Source: Sphingomonas sp. Root241 (GTDB taxonomy: Bacteria > Pseudomonadota > Alphaproteobacteria > Sphingomonadales > Sphingomonadaceae). From it: DNA of 64,000 nt. The notes under the pieces were generated by a model, which had not been told where the DNA came from, did no database searches, and worked only from the letters and a program-made list of their open reading frames with translations. Every line of letters begins with the position of its first letter. Positions within the stretch are counted from its first letter, which is position 1. Below are positions 43,251 through 53,227 of this stretch, one piece after another. Location of the stretch: contig NZ_LMIV01000004.1 in assembly GCF_001428865.1 (NCBI RefSeq), forward strand, positions 4,061-68,060. The letters are read 5' to 3'. The position numbers and the translations under genes are program-made.

Positions 43251-45648
43251 CCCGCTCGCCCTGATCTGCTTGATGGGGACGTCTCCCGCGCTTGCGCAGG
43301 AGCGAGCGGCCGAGGTCGACATCGGTACATCGCGGCTCGATGCGGCGATCAAGCTGCTGAGCCGCCAGACGGGGGCCAGCATCGGCTTTCGCGATACGCA
43401 GCTGGCGAGCACCCCGGTGCGCCCGGTGCGGGGGCGGTTCACTGCCTCGCAGGCGCTCGAGCGGATGCTGCTCGGGACGGCCGTTCGCGCGCGGCGGGTC
43501 GCGCCGGCAACCTATCTCATCGAACGCTTTACCGCACCCGCGGTCGTCAGGCGTCCACGTCCGGCACCGAAGCCGACGGTACAGGCGGAAACCGCGCCGC
43601 CCGCGGAAGAGATCGTAGTCACCGCCACCAAGCGCGATATTCCGCTCGGCGCCTATCCGGGCGGGGTCCAGATCGTAGACGGATCCGCGCTTTCCGCGGC
43701 CGAGGGCCTGCGCGGTACCGAGGCCATCGAGGCGCGGATCGCCAGCGTGGCTTCGACTCATCTCGGCCCCGGCCGCAACAAGCTCTTCATCCGTGGCATC
43801 GCGGATTCGAGCTTTGTCGGCCCGACCCAGTCGACCGTCGGCCAATATTGGGGGAACAGCCGGATCACGTACAGCGCGCCCGATCCCAATCTTCGGCTCT
43901 ACGACGTGCAGAGCGTGGAGGTGCTGGAAGGGCCGCAAGGCACGCTCTACGGGGCCGGATCGCTGGGAGGCGTGGTGCGCGTCGTGCCGCGTTCGCCCGA
44001 TCTGCGAAACTTCGAAGGCGCGGCCTGGGGCGGGGCGATGGCAGTCCAGCACGGCCAGCCCGGCGTCGACGGCGGCGCGATCCTCAATATCCCGCTGAAG
44101 GAGGACGTGATCGGCCTGCGGGCGCTCGCCTTCGGATCGGTGGAGGGCGGCTATATCGACGACGTCCAGCGCGGGCTCGAAGACGTCAACCGGGTCCGCA
44201 CCTTTGGCGGACGCGCGGGCCTACGTGTCGATCCGGGCGACGACTGGACGGTCGACCTCAATGCCGTGGGGCAGCGCATCGACGGCGACGACAGCCAATA
44301 TGCCGAGCGCGGCGTCGGCGAGCTCGATCGGGCGAGCGGCATCGCCCAGCCGTTCCGTAACGATTACTGGCTGGTCGACCTGGTCGCGCGCAAGGATTGG
44401 GGCGCGCTCGAGCTGACATCGTCGCTCGGCTATGCCGGGCAATATGTGTTCGAGCGGTTCGAAGGACCGGCGCTCGCCGATGTGGCCGATCCCACGGTCC
44501 GCCCGACCGTCAGTGCCTCCACTGCGGCCTATTCGCAGGCCAACCGTATCTCGATGGTGACCGGCGAAGTGCGGCTCGCCCGTCGCGGCGTCCACGGGAC
44601 AGGCTGGCTCGTCGCGGCGAGCCTGCTGCACAATCGGGCGCAGACCAATCGTCGCATGGAAGTGTCCCCCTTCGATATACCGCTTACCGGCGTCGCCAAT
44701 CAGGTCGAGGAAGCGACGCTCTATGGCGAGGGGACAATCGAGCCGCTCGATCGACTCACGCTGACGTTCGGCGGCAGGCTCACGCATGCGCGACTCTCGG
44801 GAAGCTCGGAGGACGTGGCCGAGTTGCTCGCCTTTCGGGTCGATCCCGGTGCGCGCGCCTCGCGTTCCGAGACGCGCCTCCTGCCGTCGATCGCCGCGGC
44901 ATATCGCGCGGGGAACCGGCTGACATTGTTCGCGCGCTACCAGCAGGGCTTCCGGCCCGGCGGCATTGCCGTTCGCCGCGAGTTCATTCAGCGCTTCGCC
45001 GGCGACCGCGTCTCGACGCTGGAGGCGGGCGCGCGCTATCGCAGTCCGGCGCTCGATCTCGCACTCAGTGCTTCGGCGACGCATTGGACCGACATCCAGG
45101 CCGATCTGATCGACGGCTTCGGTTTTCCGACCACCGCCAATGCCGGCGATGGCCGCGTCTTCTCGATCGGCATGGTCTCGCGTTGGCGCCCGGTCGCGGG
45201 GCTGGAGTTGGACGCGGCCCTCTATCTCAACAACAGCAAGGTCACCGAACGCGCCCTGGTGGCGTTGCCGGCGGAAGATCTCGCTGCGACGACGGAGATG
45301 CAACGCCTGCCTAACGTGGCGGATGCCACCGGCAGGATCGGCATCGCCTACACCCGGTCGCTCGGCGACGGGCTGGATCTCGTTGCGAACGGCTATGCCC
45401 GCTATGTCGGCAAGTCGACGCTGGGGATCGGGCCGATCCTCGGGCGGCTGCAGGGCGATTATGTCGATACCGGCTTCGAGGTGCGCATCGGCGAGACGAA
45501 GCGCGGGGTGAGCCTCGCGCTCACCAATCTGCTCGACTCGCGCGGCAATCGCTTCGCGCTCGGCTCCCCCTTCCTGGTGCGGGACCGCGACCAGACCACA
45601 CCGCTGCGGCCGCGGAGCATAAGGCTGGGCTTCGACCTGGGGTTCTGA
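43234..45648 (+). CDS. TonB-dependent receptor with STN signalling domain
   Basis: This 804-residue outer-membrane receptor has a signal peptide ending SPALAQ and an STN domain at about residues 25-90 (LDAAIKLLSRQTGASIGF). The linker carries the TonB-box-like EEIVVTATK, followed by a plug domain (VQSVEVLEGPQGTLYGAGSLGGVVRVV) and a beta-barrel ending ...RLGFDLGF. STN marks it as a transducer that signals to FecR. The plug fits siderophore or vitamin receptors; ligand unknown. The ATG at 43234 was chosen because it starts the signal peptide directly. Confidence 0.93.
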   Translation: MVRPASPLALICLMGTSPALAQERAAEVDIGTSRLDAAIKLLSRQTGASIGFRDTQLASTPVRPVRGRFTASQALERMLLGTAVRARRVAPATYLIERFTAPAVVRRPRPAPKPTVQAETAPPAEEIVVTATKRDIPLGAYPGGVQIVDGSALSAAEGLRGTEAIEARIASVASTHLGPGRNKLFIRGIADSSFVGPTQSTVGQYWGNSRITYSAPDPNLRLYDVQSVEVLEGPQGTLYGAGSLGGVVRVVPRSPDLRNFEGAAWGGAMAVQHGQPGVDGGAILNIPLKEDVIGLRALAFGSVEGGYIDDVQRGLEDVNRVRTFGGRAGLRVDPGDDWTVDLNAVGQRIDGDDSQYAERGVGELDRASGIAQPFRNDYWLVDLVARKDWGALELTSSLGYAGQYVFERFEGPALADVADPTVRPTVSASTAAYSQANRISMVTGEVRLARRGVHGTGWLVAASLLHNRAQTNRRMEVSPFDIPLTGVANQVEEATLYGEGTIEPLDRLTLTFGGRLTHARLSGSSEDVAELLAFRVDPGARASRSETRLLPSIAAAYRAGNRLTLFARYQQGFRPGGIAVRREFIQRFAGDRVSTLEAGARYRSPALDLALSASATHWTDIQADLIDGFGFPTTANAGDGRVFSIGMVSRWRPVAGLELDAALYLNNSKVTERALVALPAEDLAATTEMQRLPNVADATGRIGIAYTRSLGDGLDLVANGYARYVGKSTLGIGPILGRLQGDYVDTGFEVRIGETKRGVSLALTNLLDSRGNRFALGSPFLVRDRDQTTPLRPRSIRLGFDLGF

Positions 45649-45763
45649 CGCCGAGTGGGTCGATACTTCTGCGAGTGCCTCCTGCCTCAAGTCCTGAATC
45701 CGCACCGGCCGATCAGGCCATCCGAATGTCCGGGGGTGGCTGCGATGTTGCCGGGAGATTTCT

Positions 45764-45810
45764 GAAATATTTCCAGGAAAGAAGCCGCACCTCGCTCCCC
45801 CGCCTATAAT
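45764..45810 (+). promoter_or_regulatory. Palindrome and TATAAT box upstream of the second TonB receptor
   Basis: A perfect ten-base palindrome GAAATATTTC (45764-45773) lies in an A/T-rich island of the otherwise GC-rich gap. A consensus -10 box TATAAT (45805-45810) starts 49 bases before the GTG of the receptor. No good -35 box is found at 17 bases, so an activator or alternative sigma may be needed. The palindrome is a possible operator. Confidence 0.4.
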
Positions 45811-45853
45811 TTGAAAACAGGGCGGGATCGTAAAGAATTGACGGGGTGGAATC

Positions 45854-48349
45854 GTGAAATTGCGCTATTTTTTGCTCGCATTTTCGGCAATCGCAAGTGT
45901 GCAGCCGGCCGTGGCTCAAGTATCCGGCGAAACCTTGCCGGCGACGAATAGCGATGATTCCGTGCCACGCGATGATAAGACATCGCATGCTCCTGCGCAG
46001 GAAGTGTTCTCGACGGGCGTCGCCAAAGGACGCGATCGGCTCGACAGCGCAACGTCGACCAGTGCACTCAAGGGCAGCGAGGCCGAAAAGCTCGGACCGC
46101 GGCCGCTGGCCGACATCCTGCGGGCGATGCCCGGCCTCCGCGTCGAATCCGGCATCGGCGAAGGCAATGCGAACTACACGGTGCGCGGCCTGCCTCTCGC
46201 GGCGGGCGGCTCCAAATATATGCAGATCCAGGAGGATGGCCTCCCCGTCGTCGAGTTCGGCGACTTCTTCAACTTCGCTGCCGACGTGTTCTCACGCGCC
46301 GATTTCAATCTGGCGCAGATCGAGACGATCCGCGGTGGCTCGGCTTCGACTTTCGCGTCGAATTCGCCCGGCGGCCTCATCAATCTCATCTCGAAGACCG
46401 GCGAGGTCGAAGGCGGCGCCGCCCAGTTCACCAAGGGACTCGATTATGGCGAGAACCGCTTCGACATGGATTACGGCGCGAAGCTGAGCGACAGCGTGCG
46501 TTTCCATGTCGGCGGCTTCTATCGCTGGGGAGAGGGCCCGCGCGACATCGGCTTCACCGGCTACAAGGGTGGCCAGATCAAGCTGAACATCACGAAGCAG
46601 TTCGCAAACGGCTATATCCGCCTGCACGGCAAATATCTGGATGATCGCTCGCCGACTTTCGCGCCCTATTTCTTCAGCCTGACCGGCACCAATGACGATC
46701 CCGTGATCGCCAACCTGCCGAACTTCGACATCCGCAAGGATTCGGTACTCTCGCCGCATATCGGCCCGGTCGTAACGCTCGACGGGAAGAACGAATTGGC
46801 CCGCTTCGCGCTCGCGAACGGCATGCATCCGGTCTCCAAGTCCGTCGGGCTCGAGGCGCAGTTCGAGTTCGGCGGCTGGACCTTCACCAACCGCGCCCGC
46901 TACTCGGCGAGTTCGGGCGATTTCCTTCGCGTGTTCCCCAACACCGCCGACACCGTTGCGGCCTTTTCCGCCTCGCTTGCCGGCGCCGGCGCGAGGGCGA
47001 CCTACGCGACCGGTCCCAATGCGGGGCAGATCGTCCCCGCGAACGCCAATGGCAACGGCCTGCTCGCGCTCTATTACATGGCCGAGACGCGGGCCCGCAA
47101 TCTCAACAACTTCACCAACGATTTCCGCGCGACCCGCATCGCCCGGGTCGGAGGCGGCAATCTCACCGTCACCGGCGGCGTCTACAAGGCGATCCAGAAG
47201 CTGCGTTCCGAATGGCTGCACTCGTCCTTCGTCGCCGATGTCGCCGGCGACGCCGAGACCGCCATGGTGAACGTGACGAGCGCCGCAGGCGTCCCGCAGA
47301 CCAATGGCGGCTATTATGCTTATGGGCGTGGTCGCACCAGCAAGTTCCGTCGCATTTTCGACGTCAAGTACGACATCACGGCGCCTTACGGCTCGATCAA
47401 CTATCATGTCGGCAAGATCGCGATCGGCGGCAGCCTGCGCTACGATATCGGCCGCGTGCGCGGCTCGCTGTTCGGCGCGGACCTGGGCGGGGGCCGTGTG
47501 GGTCTGATCTCCTACGATATGACCGGCGATGGCGTGCTGACCGCGCCCGAGCGCAGCGTCGCCTATTTGCCGCTCTCCCAGCCGGCACCGGTGAACTATG
47601 ATTACGCCTATCTCAGCTACTCGGCGGGCGTGAACTATCGCATTGCCGAACCGCTCTCGTTCTTCGCCCGCTACAGCCGCGGTGCCCGCGCCAATGCGGA
47701 CAAGATCCTGTTCACGCCGGTGGTCAGTACCGTGGACGGCAGCGCCAGCGACCAGGACAAATATGACGAGGTGCGGCAGCTCGAAGGCGGCATGAAGTTC
47801 CGCAAGGCGGGCGCGACGCTGAACGCCACCGCCTTCCTCGCGCATGCAGACGATCACAACGTGCTCAACGGCTCGGCGAACCAGACCATCCGGGCCTATC
47901 GCGCTTATGGTCTCGAGCTGGAGGGCGGTTACCGCCATGGTCCGTTCAGCCTCACTGCCGGCGCCACCTACACCAAGGCGAAGATCACCGAGGACAAGCT
48001 CGATCCGACCCTGACCGGGAAGGAGCCGCGTCACCAGCCGGCGTGGACCCTGCAAGCTACGCCGCAGTTCGAAACCGGCCAGTTCACGGTCGGTGCCAAC
48101 GTGATCGGCATCACCAGCAGCTATGCGCAGGACAGCAATCTGCTGAAGATGCCGGGCTTCACCGTGGTGAACGGTTTCGTCCAGTTCCGCCCCGCCGATC
48201 GCGTGCAGCTCATGGTGAACGCGGCCAATCTGTTCAATACCACCGGGTTCTTCGAGATCTCGCAGAGTACGGTGCCGGCGAACGGCCTCGGTTCCGGCCG
48301 CGCCATCAATGGCCGCACCGTCTCCGCCTCGCTCCGGTACAATTTCTGA
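45854..48349 (+). CDS. TonB-dependent receptor without STN domain
   Basis: This 831-residue outer-membrane receptor has a signal peptide ending QPAVAQ, a plug domain (LADILRAMPGLRVESGIG, then IETIRGGSASTFASNSPGGLINLISKTGE) and a barrel ending ...SASLRYNF. Without an STN domain it is a transporter rather than a signal transducer. It starts at a GTG preceded by GGGGTGGA. It has its own promoter-like gap and a strong hairpin after the stop, so it is probably monocistronic. Ligand unknown. Confidence 0.93.
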   Translation: MKLRYFLLAFSAIASVQPAVAQVSGETLPATNSDDSVPRDDKTSHAPAQEVFSTGVAKGRDRLDSATSTSALKGSEAEKLGPRPLADILRAMPGLRVESGIGEGNANYTVRGLPLAAGGSKYMQIQEDGLPVVEFGDFFNFAADVFSRADFNLAQIETIRGGSASTFASNSPGGLINLISKTGEVEGGAAQFTKGLDYGENRFDMDYGAKLSDSVRFHVGGFYRWGEGPRDIGFTGYKGGQIKLNITKQFANGYIRLHGKYLDDRSPTFAPYFFSLTGTNDDPVIANLPNFDIRKDSVLSPHIGPVVTLDGKNELARFALANGMHPVSKSVGLEAQFEFGGWTFTNRARYSASSGDFLRVFPNTADTVAAFSASLAGAGARATYATGPNAGQIVPANANGNGLLALYYMAETRARNLNNFTNDFRATRIARVGGGNLTVTGGVYKAIQKLRSEWLHSSFVADVAGDAETAMVNVTSAAGVPQTNGGYYAYGRGRTSKFRRIFDVKYDITAPYGSINYHVGKIAIGGSLRYDIGRVRGSLFGADLGGGRVGLISYDMTGDGVLTAPERSVAYLPLSQPAPVNYDYAYLSYSAGVNYRIAEPLSFFARYSRGARANADKILFTPVVSTVDGSASDQDKYDEVRQLEGGMKFRKAGATLNATAFLAHADDHNVLNGSANQTIRAYRAYGLELEGGYRHGPFSLTAGATYTKAKITEDKLDPTLTGKEPRHQPAWTLQATPQFETGQFTVGANVIGITSSYAQDSNLLKMPGFTVVNGFVQFRPADRVQLMVNAANLFNTTGFFEISQSTVPANGLGSGRAINGRTVSASLRYNF

Positions 48350-48397
48350 TCGAGCGCGCGGCGTGTGCCCCGAAAGGGTCACGCGCCGCGCGCTCGA
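48350..48397 (+). terminator. Very strong GC-rich hairpin after the TonB receptor
   Basis: The arms 48350-48367 and 48380-48397 pair over about 18 positions with one G-T wobble. The loop region folds further into CCC-GAAA-GGG, a GNRA tetraloop. There is no following T tract, so it may act as an RNA-stabilising 3' end or a Rho-assisted stop rather than a classical intrinsic terminator. It starts on the base after the receptor stop. Confidence 0.7.
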
Positions 48398-48532
48398 GTC
48401 AGGGGCCTGAAGCATCGGCTTTCGGTGCCGGCGCGCTAAGAGGCGTCGGCCGGCTGGCGGACTGGCGTGCAGAAATTCCGCATCCCGTGACGGAAAACCG
48501 GCGCGTCGCACTCGTGTCCGGCAGGGAGAAGG

Positions 48533-49105
48533 ATGATCAAGGGGCGGGAAGACCTGGCGAAATGGGTGGGAGCCGAGATCCTTCCCCACGAACGCGATCT
48601 GCGCATCTGGCTGCGGCGGCGCTTCGTGGCCGCGGCGGAGGTGGAGGATATCGTGCAGGAATGCTATTGTCGGCTTGCCCGGTTGACCGACGTTTCGCGC
48701 ATCGCCGAGCCCCGCGCTTACCTGTTCGCGGTCGCGCGCAACATCGCGCTGGAGCACCGCAAGCGCGCCTCGGTCGTCCGGCTGGAAGCCTTGTCCGACA
48801 TGCGCGACGGGCAAGGCGGCGTGGATTTCCTCTCTCCCGACCGGATCGTCGAGGCGCGGCAGGATCTCGGCCGCCTCCAGTCCGCTCTCGAAACGCTTTC
48901 CGATCGCGCTCGCCGGATCTTCATCATGCGCAAGGTCGAAGGGCTGAGCCAGAAGGAGATCGCGGAAGCGCTCGGCGTGACTGAAGCCGTCGTGGAGAAC
49001 GACGCCAGCCGAAGCTTGCGGGCCGTGCTGCGAGGCATGACCGAACCGGAGCCGGAAGGCATTTCACCCCACCAGGCTGGAGGCTCGCGTGCAAGATCGC
49101 ATTGA
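48533..49105 (+). CDS. ECF sigma factor, FecI-like (second unit)
   Basis: This 190-residue sigma factor has region 2 (LRIWLRRRFVAAAEVEDIVQECYCRLARL, then PRAYLFAVARNIALEHRKRA) and region 4 (LSDRARRIFIMRKVEGLSQKEIAEALGVTEAVVENDASRSLRAVL). It overlaps the following fecR-like gene by 17 bases, so both are made together. It should direct transcription of the TonB receptor and sulfatase genes downstream. It is distinct from the first unit's sigma factor. Confidence 0.92.
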   Translation: MIKGREDLAKWVGAEILPHERDLRIWLRRRFVAAAEVEDIVQECYCRLARLTDVSRIAEPRAYLFAVARNIALEHRKRASVVRLEALSDMRDGQGGVDFLSPDRIVEARQDLGRLQSALETLSDRARRIFIMRKVEGLSQKEIAEALGVTEAVVENDASRSLRAVLRGMTEPEPEGISPHQAGGSRARSH

Positions 49106-50057
49106 GCAGCAGGCCGCCGAATGGGCGGTGCGGCACCCGCTGCGCCGCGACGAACAGGCGCAACTCGACGATTGGCTCTCGCAGGACGAACGCCATGGCG
49201 GGGCATTGCTGCGGGCGATGGCGGGCCTGAGCGCAATCGAGACTGCGCTTGCCGCGGAAGCCGACACCGATGAGCCGGTCCATGCCGAGGACGCGTATCG
49301 GCCAACGCGGCGATGGCTGTTGGGCGGAGGCGTCGGGCTGACCGCGGCGGCGGCGGCGAGCGTCGTCCTCGGATGGCCTCGGCTGATAGGGCAGCACATC
49401 ACGACTGCGCGAGGCGAGATACGCCGGCTTCCCCTTGCCGACGGCTCGGTCGCGACGATCAATTCGGACAGCGACCTGCGGATCGTGCTGGCCGGCGACA
49501 GCCGTCGTGTCGATCTCGCGCGCGGGCAGGCATGGTTCCAGGTCGCCAAGGATCGGACGCGGCCCTTCGTCGTCGATGCCGGCATCGCGCAGGCGCGCGC
49601 GGTGGGGACTGCGTTTTCGGTGGTTCGGGGGAGGGACGGCGTGCAGGTTGCCGTCACCGAGGGCGTCGTGGCGGTCTGGCCGTCCGATTCTTCGGGAATG
49701 ATGACCATATTGGAAGCCGGCCAGTTCGCGAACTTCAAGACGGCGGGCGCGGCACCGACCATCGGATCGGCCCCTGGCGAGATCGAGCGCGCGCTGGCAT
49801 GGCGGAACGGCGAGATCGCGCTCGAGAACGATAGCCTCTCCGAGGCCGTCGCCTCGTTCAACCGCTACAACCGGAAGCAGATCGTGCTGACGGACCAGAG
49901 CCTGGCGGAGGAGAAGCTCGTCGGCCTGTTCAAGCTCGACAAGCCGGAGAATTTTGCATCGATGCTTGGCGAGTCGCTGGACCTGGACGTGTCCGTCACC
50001 TCCGACGAGATCCGGCTGGCGCGGAAAAATAAGATAAATGATGACGGAAACCCGTGA
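49089..50057 (+). CDS. FecR-type anti-sigma regulator (second unit)
   Basis: This 322-residue protein starts at a GTG overlapping the sigma-factor gene. The N-terminal DUF4880-like domain reads QQAAEWAVRHPLRRDEQAQLDDWLSQDERHGGALLR-type. A membrane segment at about residues 75-97 follows, then the FecR domain (GEIRRLPLADGSVATINSDSDL) and a C-terminal STN-like region (LAWRNGEIALENDSLSEAVASFNRYN). It would hold or activate the adjacent sigma factor in response to the receptor at 50118. Confidence 0.92.
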   Translation: MQDRIEQQAAEWAVRHPLRRDEQAQLDDWLSQDERHGGALLRAMAGLSAIETALAAEADTDEPVHAEDAYRPTRRWLLGGGVGLTAAAAASVVLGWPRLIGQHITTARGEIRRLPLADGSVATINSDSDLRIVLAGDSRRVDLARGQAWFQVAKDRTRPFVVDAGIAQARAVGTAFSVVRGRDGVQVAVTEGVVAVWPSDSSGMMTILEAGQFANFKTAGAAPTIGSAPGEIERALAWRNGEIALENDSLSEAVASFNRYNRKQIVLTDQSLAEEKLVGLFKLDKPENFASMLGESLDLDVSVTSDEIRLARKNKINDDGNP

Positions 50058-50117
50058 ACGACCACTCGTGGAAGGGAGAGCGCCAACAAGGCGTCATCGC
50101 ATGAGGGGGAAGGAAGC

Positions 50118-53100
50118 TTGCGCGCGCACCATCATCTATTGGCCACGTCGGCCATAATCTGCTGCTCGGCGACCGCGTCGTTCGCGACTGCGCAGGTCCG
50201 CCAGTTCGACGTCGCCCAACAGCCCGCCAGTTCCGGAATCCCGATTTTCGCGCGCCAGGCGGGAGTCGAGATCCTCGTATCCGGCCCGATCGTCGACGGC
50301 GTCCTCGTCAATCGCGTGCGCGGCAGCATGGAGGTTTCGAAGGCCCTGCGTCTGCTGCTGGCGGGGACCGACCTGGTTCCGATTGTCAACGGTTCGAAGA
50401 TCGTCCTCAAGCGCGGGGAAGCGCCGCGGCGGGTCGTCGCCTCGGCGACGCCGGTACGTCCGCGGCCGTCGCCCGGCCAGGACGCTTCACCTGCCGCGCC
50501 GGCGAATGTGCAAATGGAGGAAGCGGCTGAGCCCGAGCAGGAGATCGTCGTCACCGGCGTCCGCCAGTCGCTCGAGCGTGCCGCGAAGATCAAGGAAGGC
50601 GCGGTTCAGGTCGTCGACGCGATCGTCGCGCAGGATATCGGCAAGTTCCCCGATCCGACCACCGCCGCCGCGCTCCAGCGCGTGCCGGGCATCCAGGTCC
50701 AGAACGACAGCAACAACGAGCTTTCGGGCGTGCGCATCCGCGGCCTCGCCGACATCATGACCACGGTCGACGGGCGCGAAGTGTTCACCACTACCGGCCG
50801 CGGCTTCAGCCTGGTCGACATGCCCGCCGAAGCCCTGGCGCGGGTCGAGGTGTTCAAGTCGCAGACCGCCGACCAAATCGAAGGCGGCGTCGCGGGCGGC
50901 ATCGATCTCAAGCTCAACAAGCCGTTCAACTTCAAGAAGCCGGCGCTGGTAGGGAGCGCGCGGCAGACTTACGCGTCGCGCGTGGGCAAGGCGAACCCCG
51001 CGCTCAGCCTGCTCGCCACCGACCGGTTCGATACCGGAATCGGCGAGATCGGCGTGCTGGTCAACGGCACCTGGTCGCACGCCGATTCGATGCGGACGAC
51101 GGCGTTCATGGACATGCGTCGCAGCTCGGGCGTCGCGCCGCTCAACACGCCGGGCTATCTGATCCCGCAGGTCATCCAGAATATGCCGGATGTCGGCGAG
51201 GTGACGCGCAAACAGGTCAATGGCGCGATCCAGTGGCAGGTGAGCCCGTCGCTCCAGGTCTATGTCGATGGTTTCTACACCTATTTCCAGACGACCGCTG
51301 GCTTCACCGGGTTCAATCCGCAGCCCTTCACCAGCGGCACGACGATGCGCAATGTCGTCGCCAGCGACAATTGCTTCGACGCGCGCGTCAACGCCAACGG
51401 CACCAACCCGACGATCAGCGTCGATGCGCAGGGCAGGTCAATCCTCCAGGCCTTCACCCTCCAGCGGATGTGCGGCGTGAAAAGCGTCCAGTTCAACAAT
51501 ATCGTGATCAACCAGAACTCGTCCTCGCTGCGCTTCACCCAGGAGGCAAAGCAGATCGCCGGCGGGCTGCGCTGGGAGCAGGACCGCGCCAATGTCGTGC
51601 TCGATTTCGGTTACCAGACGTCGAACAGCCTGCGCGAGAATGTGAACCTCGAGGCGGGGCAGCGCGTCGCGACGATGCTGCTCGAGACCGATGTCGACGG
51701 CGGCCCACGCGTCACCGTGCCCGCGGGCGTGCCGATGAGCAGCGCCAATTTGTCGCTGCGAAACGCGTTCAACCAGAATTTCACTGACGCCGACGGCTCG
51801 CTATTTCAGGCGCGCGCGGACGGCGATTACGAGGTCGGCGGCCTGCTCAAAAAGGTGGAGGTCGGCATCCGCTTCGCGCGGCGCGAGGCGGTGCAGCGCG
51901 ACGTCCAGTCCACCACGCCGATCCCCTACGGCAATATCGGCACCGGGACCGAAGCGACGGCGCGGCTGATCTCGTCGCTGCCGCTGTCGCCGAACATCAT
52001 CGGCATCATCGGCGAGCTGCCGCGCGTGAATGGCGGGACGAGCTTCGTCGGCATCGCGCCGTCCTATCTTCGCTCGGAAACCGGGCGGAGCGAGTTGCGC
52101 AGGCTGTTGAACCTGCCGCTGCGCCAGCCTGACTGGAACCCCACGCGCCAGTTCGACGCGAAGGAGACCACGCTCGCCTCGTACGTCCAGGGCACTTACG
52201 AAGTGTCGCTCGGGCACGTCACCCTCGACGGCGTGGTCGGCGTGCGCGTGATCAAGACCGATCGCGACATCAGTACCTTCCGGAGCGTGTCGAGCGCGTC
52301 TGTGCCGGTCGACGTCGGCACCTCCGATACCGACGTGCTGCCGACCGCGACCGCGCGGCTCAAATTCCCCGGCGGGTTCCAGGCCAGACTGGCCTATTCG
52401 CGGAGCATCCGGCGACCGGAGTTCGGCGACCTGAACCCGACCCAGTCACTCGCGATCACGGTCAATCCCTTTCAGCTCAGCACCGGGTCCGCGGGCAATG
52501 CCGAGCTGCGGCCGCAGCGTTCCGACAGCGTGGACGCGACGCTCGAATATTATTTCAAGAGCGGTTTCATCGCAATCACCAGCTATTATCGCCGGATCAA
52601 GGATCGCGTCGTCAACGCGTCGAGCCAGGAGACGATCGACGGCATCAACTTCCTGATCTCGCGCCCGCGCAACGTCGGCGAGGCCGAGCTCAAGGGCATC
52701 GAGACCAGCGCCCAATATTTCTTCGATTTCCTGCCGGGGAATCTCGCCGGCCTCGGTATCCTCGGTGCGTTCACTATCGCGGACTCGGAGATCGGCGGCA
52801 GTGATCTGCTCGCTGGCAATTCGCTCCAGGGCGTCTCGAAGTACAACTTCACGATCGGCGGGCTCTACGATCGCGGCAAATTGAGCGCACGCGTCGTCTA
52901 TACCTATCGCTCGAAATACTGGAACGAGGACAATAGCGGCGGTGTCCAGCTGCGCCCCCATGATCCGGATCGCCCGGTGACGGACCCGTATCTGCCGACG
53001 CTGCTCAGCTGGATCCGCCCGGCGGGCCGGCTCGATTTCAGCGTCGGGCTCGATGTGACCGATGCGCTGCGCTTCGACATCGGCGGGACGAACGTGCTGC

Positions 53101-53198
53101 GCAACGAGACGAAGCAGTATCGCGGCGCGTCGTGGCTGAACAGCAAGGTCTATGGCGACGAGACCACCTACACGATCGGTGCGCGGGTGCGGTTCTGA
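50118..53198 (+). CDS. Large TonB-dependent receptor with STN domain (Xanthomonas/Caulobacter subfamily)
   Basis: This 1026-residue receptor starts at a TTG with AAGGAAG just upstream. It has a signal peptide (ICCSATASFATAQ) and an STN domain at about residues 28-95. The TonB-box region is EIVVTGVRQSLERA. The subfamily hallmark plug is FSLVDMPAEALARVEVFKSQTADQIEGGVAGGIDL. The barrel ends ...TYTIGARVRF. Receptors of this subfamily often import oligosaccharides and sit with matching hydrolases. A sulfatase gene follows 29 bases later, hinting at a sulfated glycan as ligand. Confidence 0.94.
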   Translation: MRAHHHLLATSAIICCSATASFATAQVRQFDVAQQPASSGIPIFARQAGVEILVSGPIVDGVLVNRVRGSMEVSKALRLLLAGTDLVPIVNGSKIVLKRGEAPRRVVASATPVRPRPSPGQDASPAAPANVQMEEAAEPEQEIVVTGVRQSLERAAKIKEGAVQVVDAIVAQDIGKFPDPTTAAALQRVPGIQVQNDSNNELSGVRIRGLADIMTTVDGREVFTTTGRGFSLVDMPAEALARVEVFKSQTADQIEGGVAGGIDLKLNKPFNFKKPALVGSARQTYASRVGKANPALSLLATDRFDTGIGEIGVLVNGTWSHADSMRTTAFMDMRRSSGVAPLNTPGYLIPQVIQNMPDVGEVTRKQVNGAIQWQVSPSLQVYVDGFYTYFQTTAGFTGFNPQPFTSGTTMRNVVASDNCFDARVNANGTNPTISVDAQGRSILQAFTLQRMCGVKSVQFNNIVINQNSSSLRFTQEAKQIAGGLRWEQDRANVVLDFGYQTSNSLRENVNLEAGQRVATMLLETDVDGGPRVTVPAGVPMSSANLSLRNAFNQNFTDADGSLFQARADGDYEVGGLLKKVEVGIRFARREAVQRDVQSTTPIPYGNIGTGTEATARLISSLPLSPNIIGIIGELPRVNGGTSFVGIAPSYLRSETGRSELRRLLNLPLRQPDWNPTRQFDAKETTLASYVQGTYEVSLGHVTLDGVVGVRVIKTDRDISTFRSVSSASVPVDVGTSDTDVLPTATARLKFPGGFQARLAYSRSIRRPEFGDLNPTQSLAITVNPFQLSTGSAGNAELRPQRSDSVDATLEYYFKSGFIAITSYYRRIKDRVVNASSQETIDGINFLISRPRNVGEAELKGIETSAQYFFDFLPGNLAGLGILGAFTIADSEIGGSDLLAGNSLQGVSKYNFTIGGLYDRGKLSARVVYTYRSKYWNEDNSGGVQLRPHDPDRPVTDPYLPTLLSWIRPAGRLDFSVGLDVTDALRFDIGGTNVLRNETKQYRGASWLNSKVYGDETTYTIGARVRF

Positions 53199-53227
53199 GC
53201 ATGTCTGTGTCGCGCAAGGAGAATGCG

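Noticed and set aside
46292..48814. Minus-strand frame of 840 codons opposite the TonB receptor
   Set aside because: It spans a receptor gene, the terminator hairpin and a sigma-factor gene and has no recognisable features.
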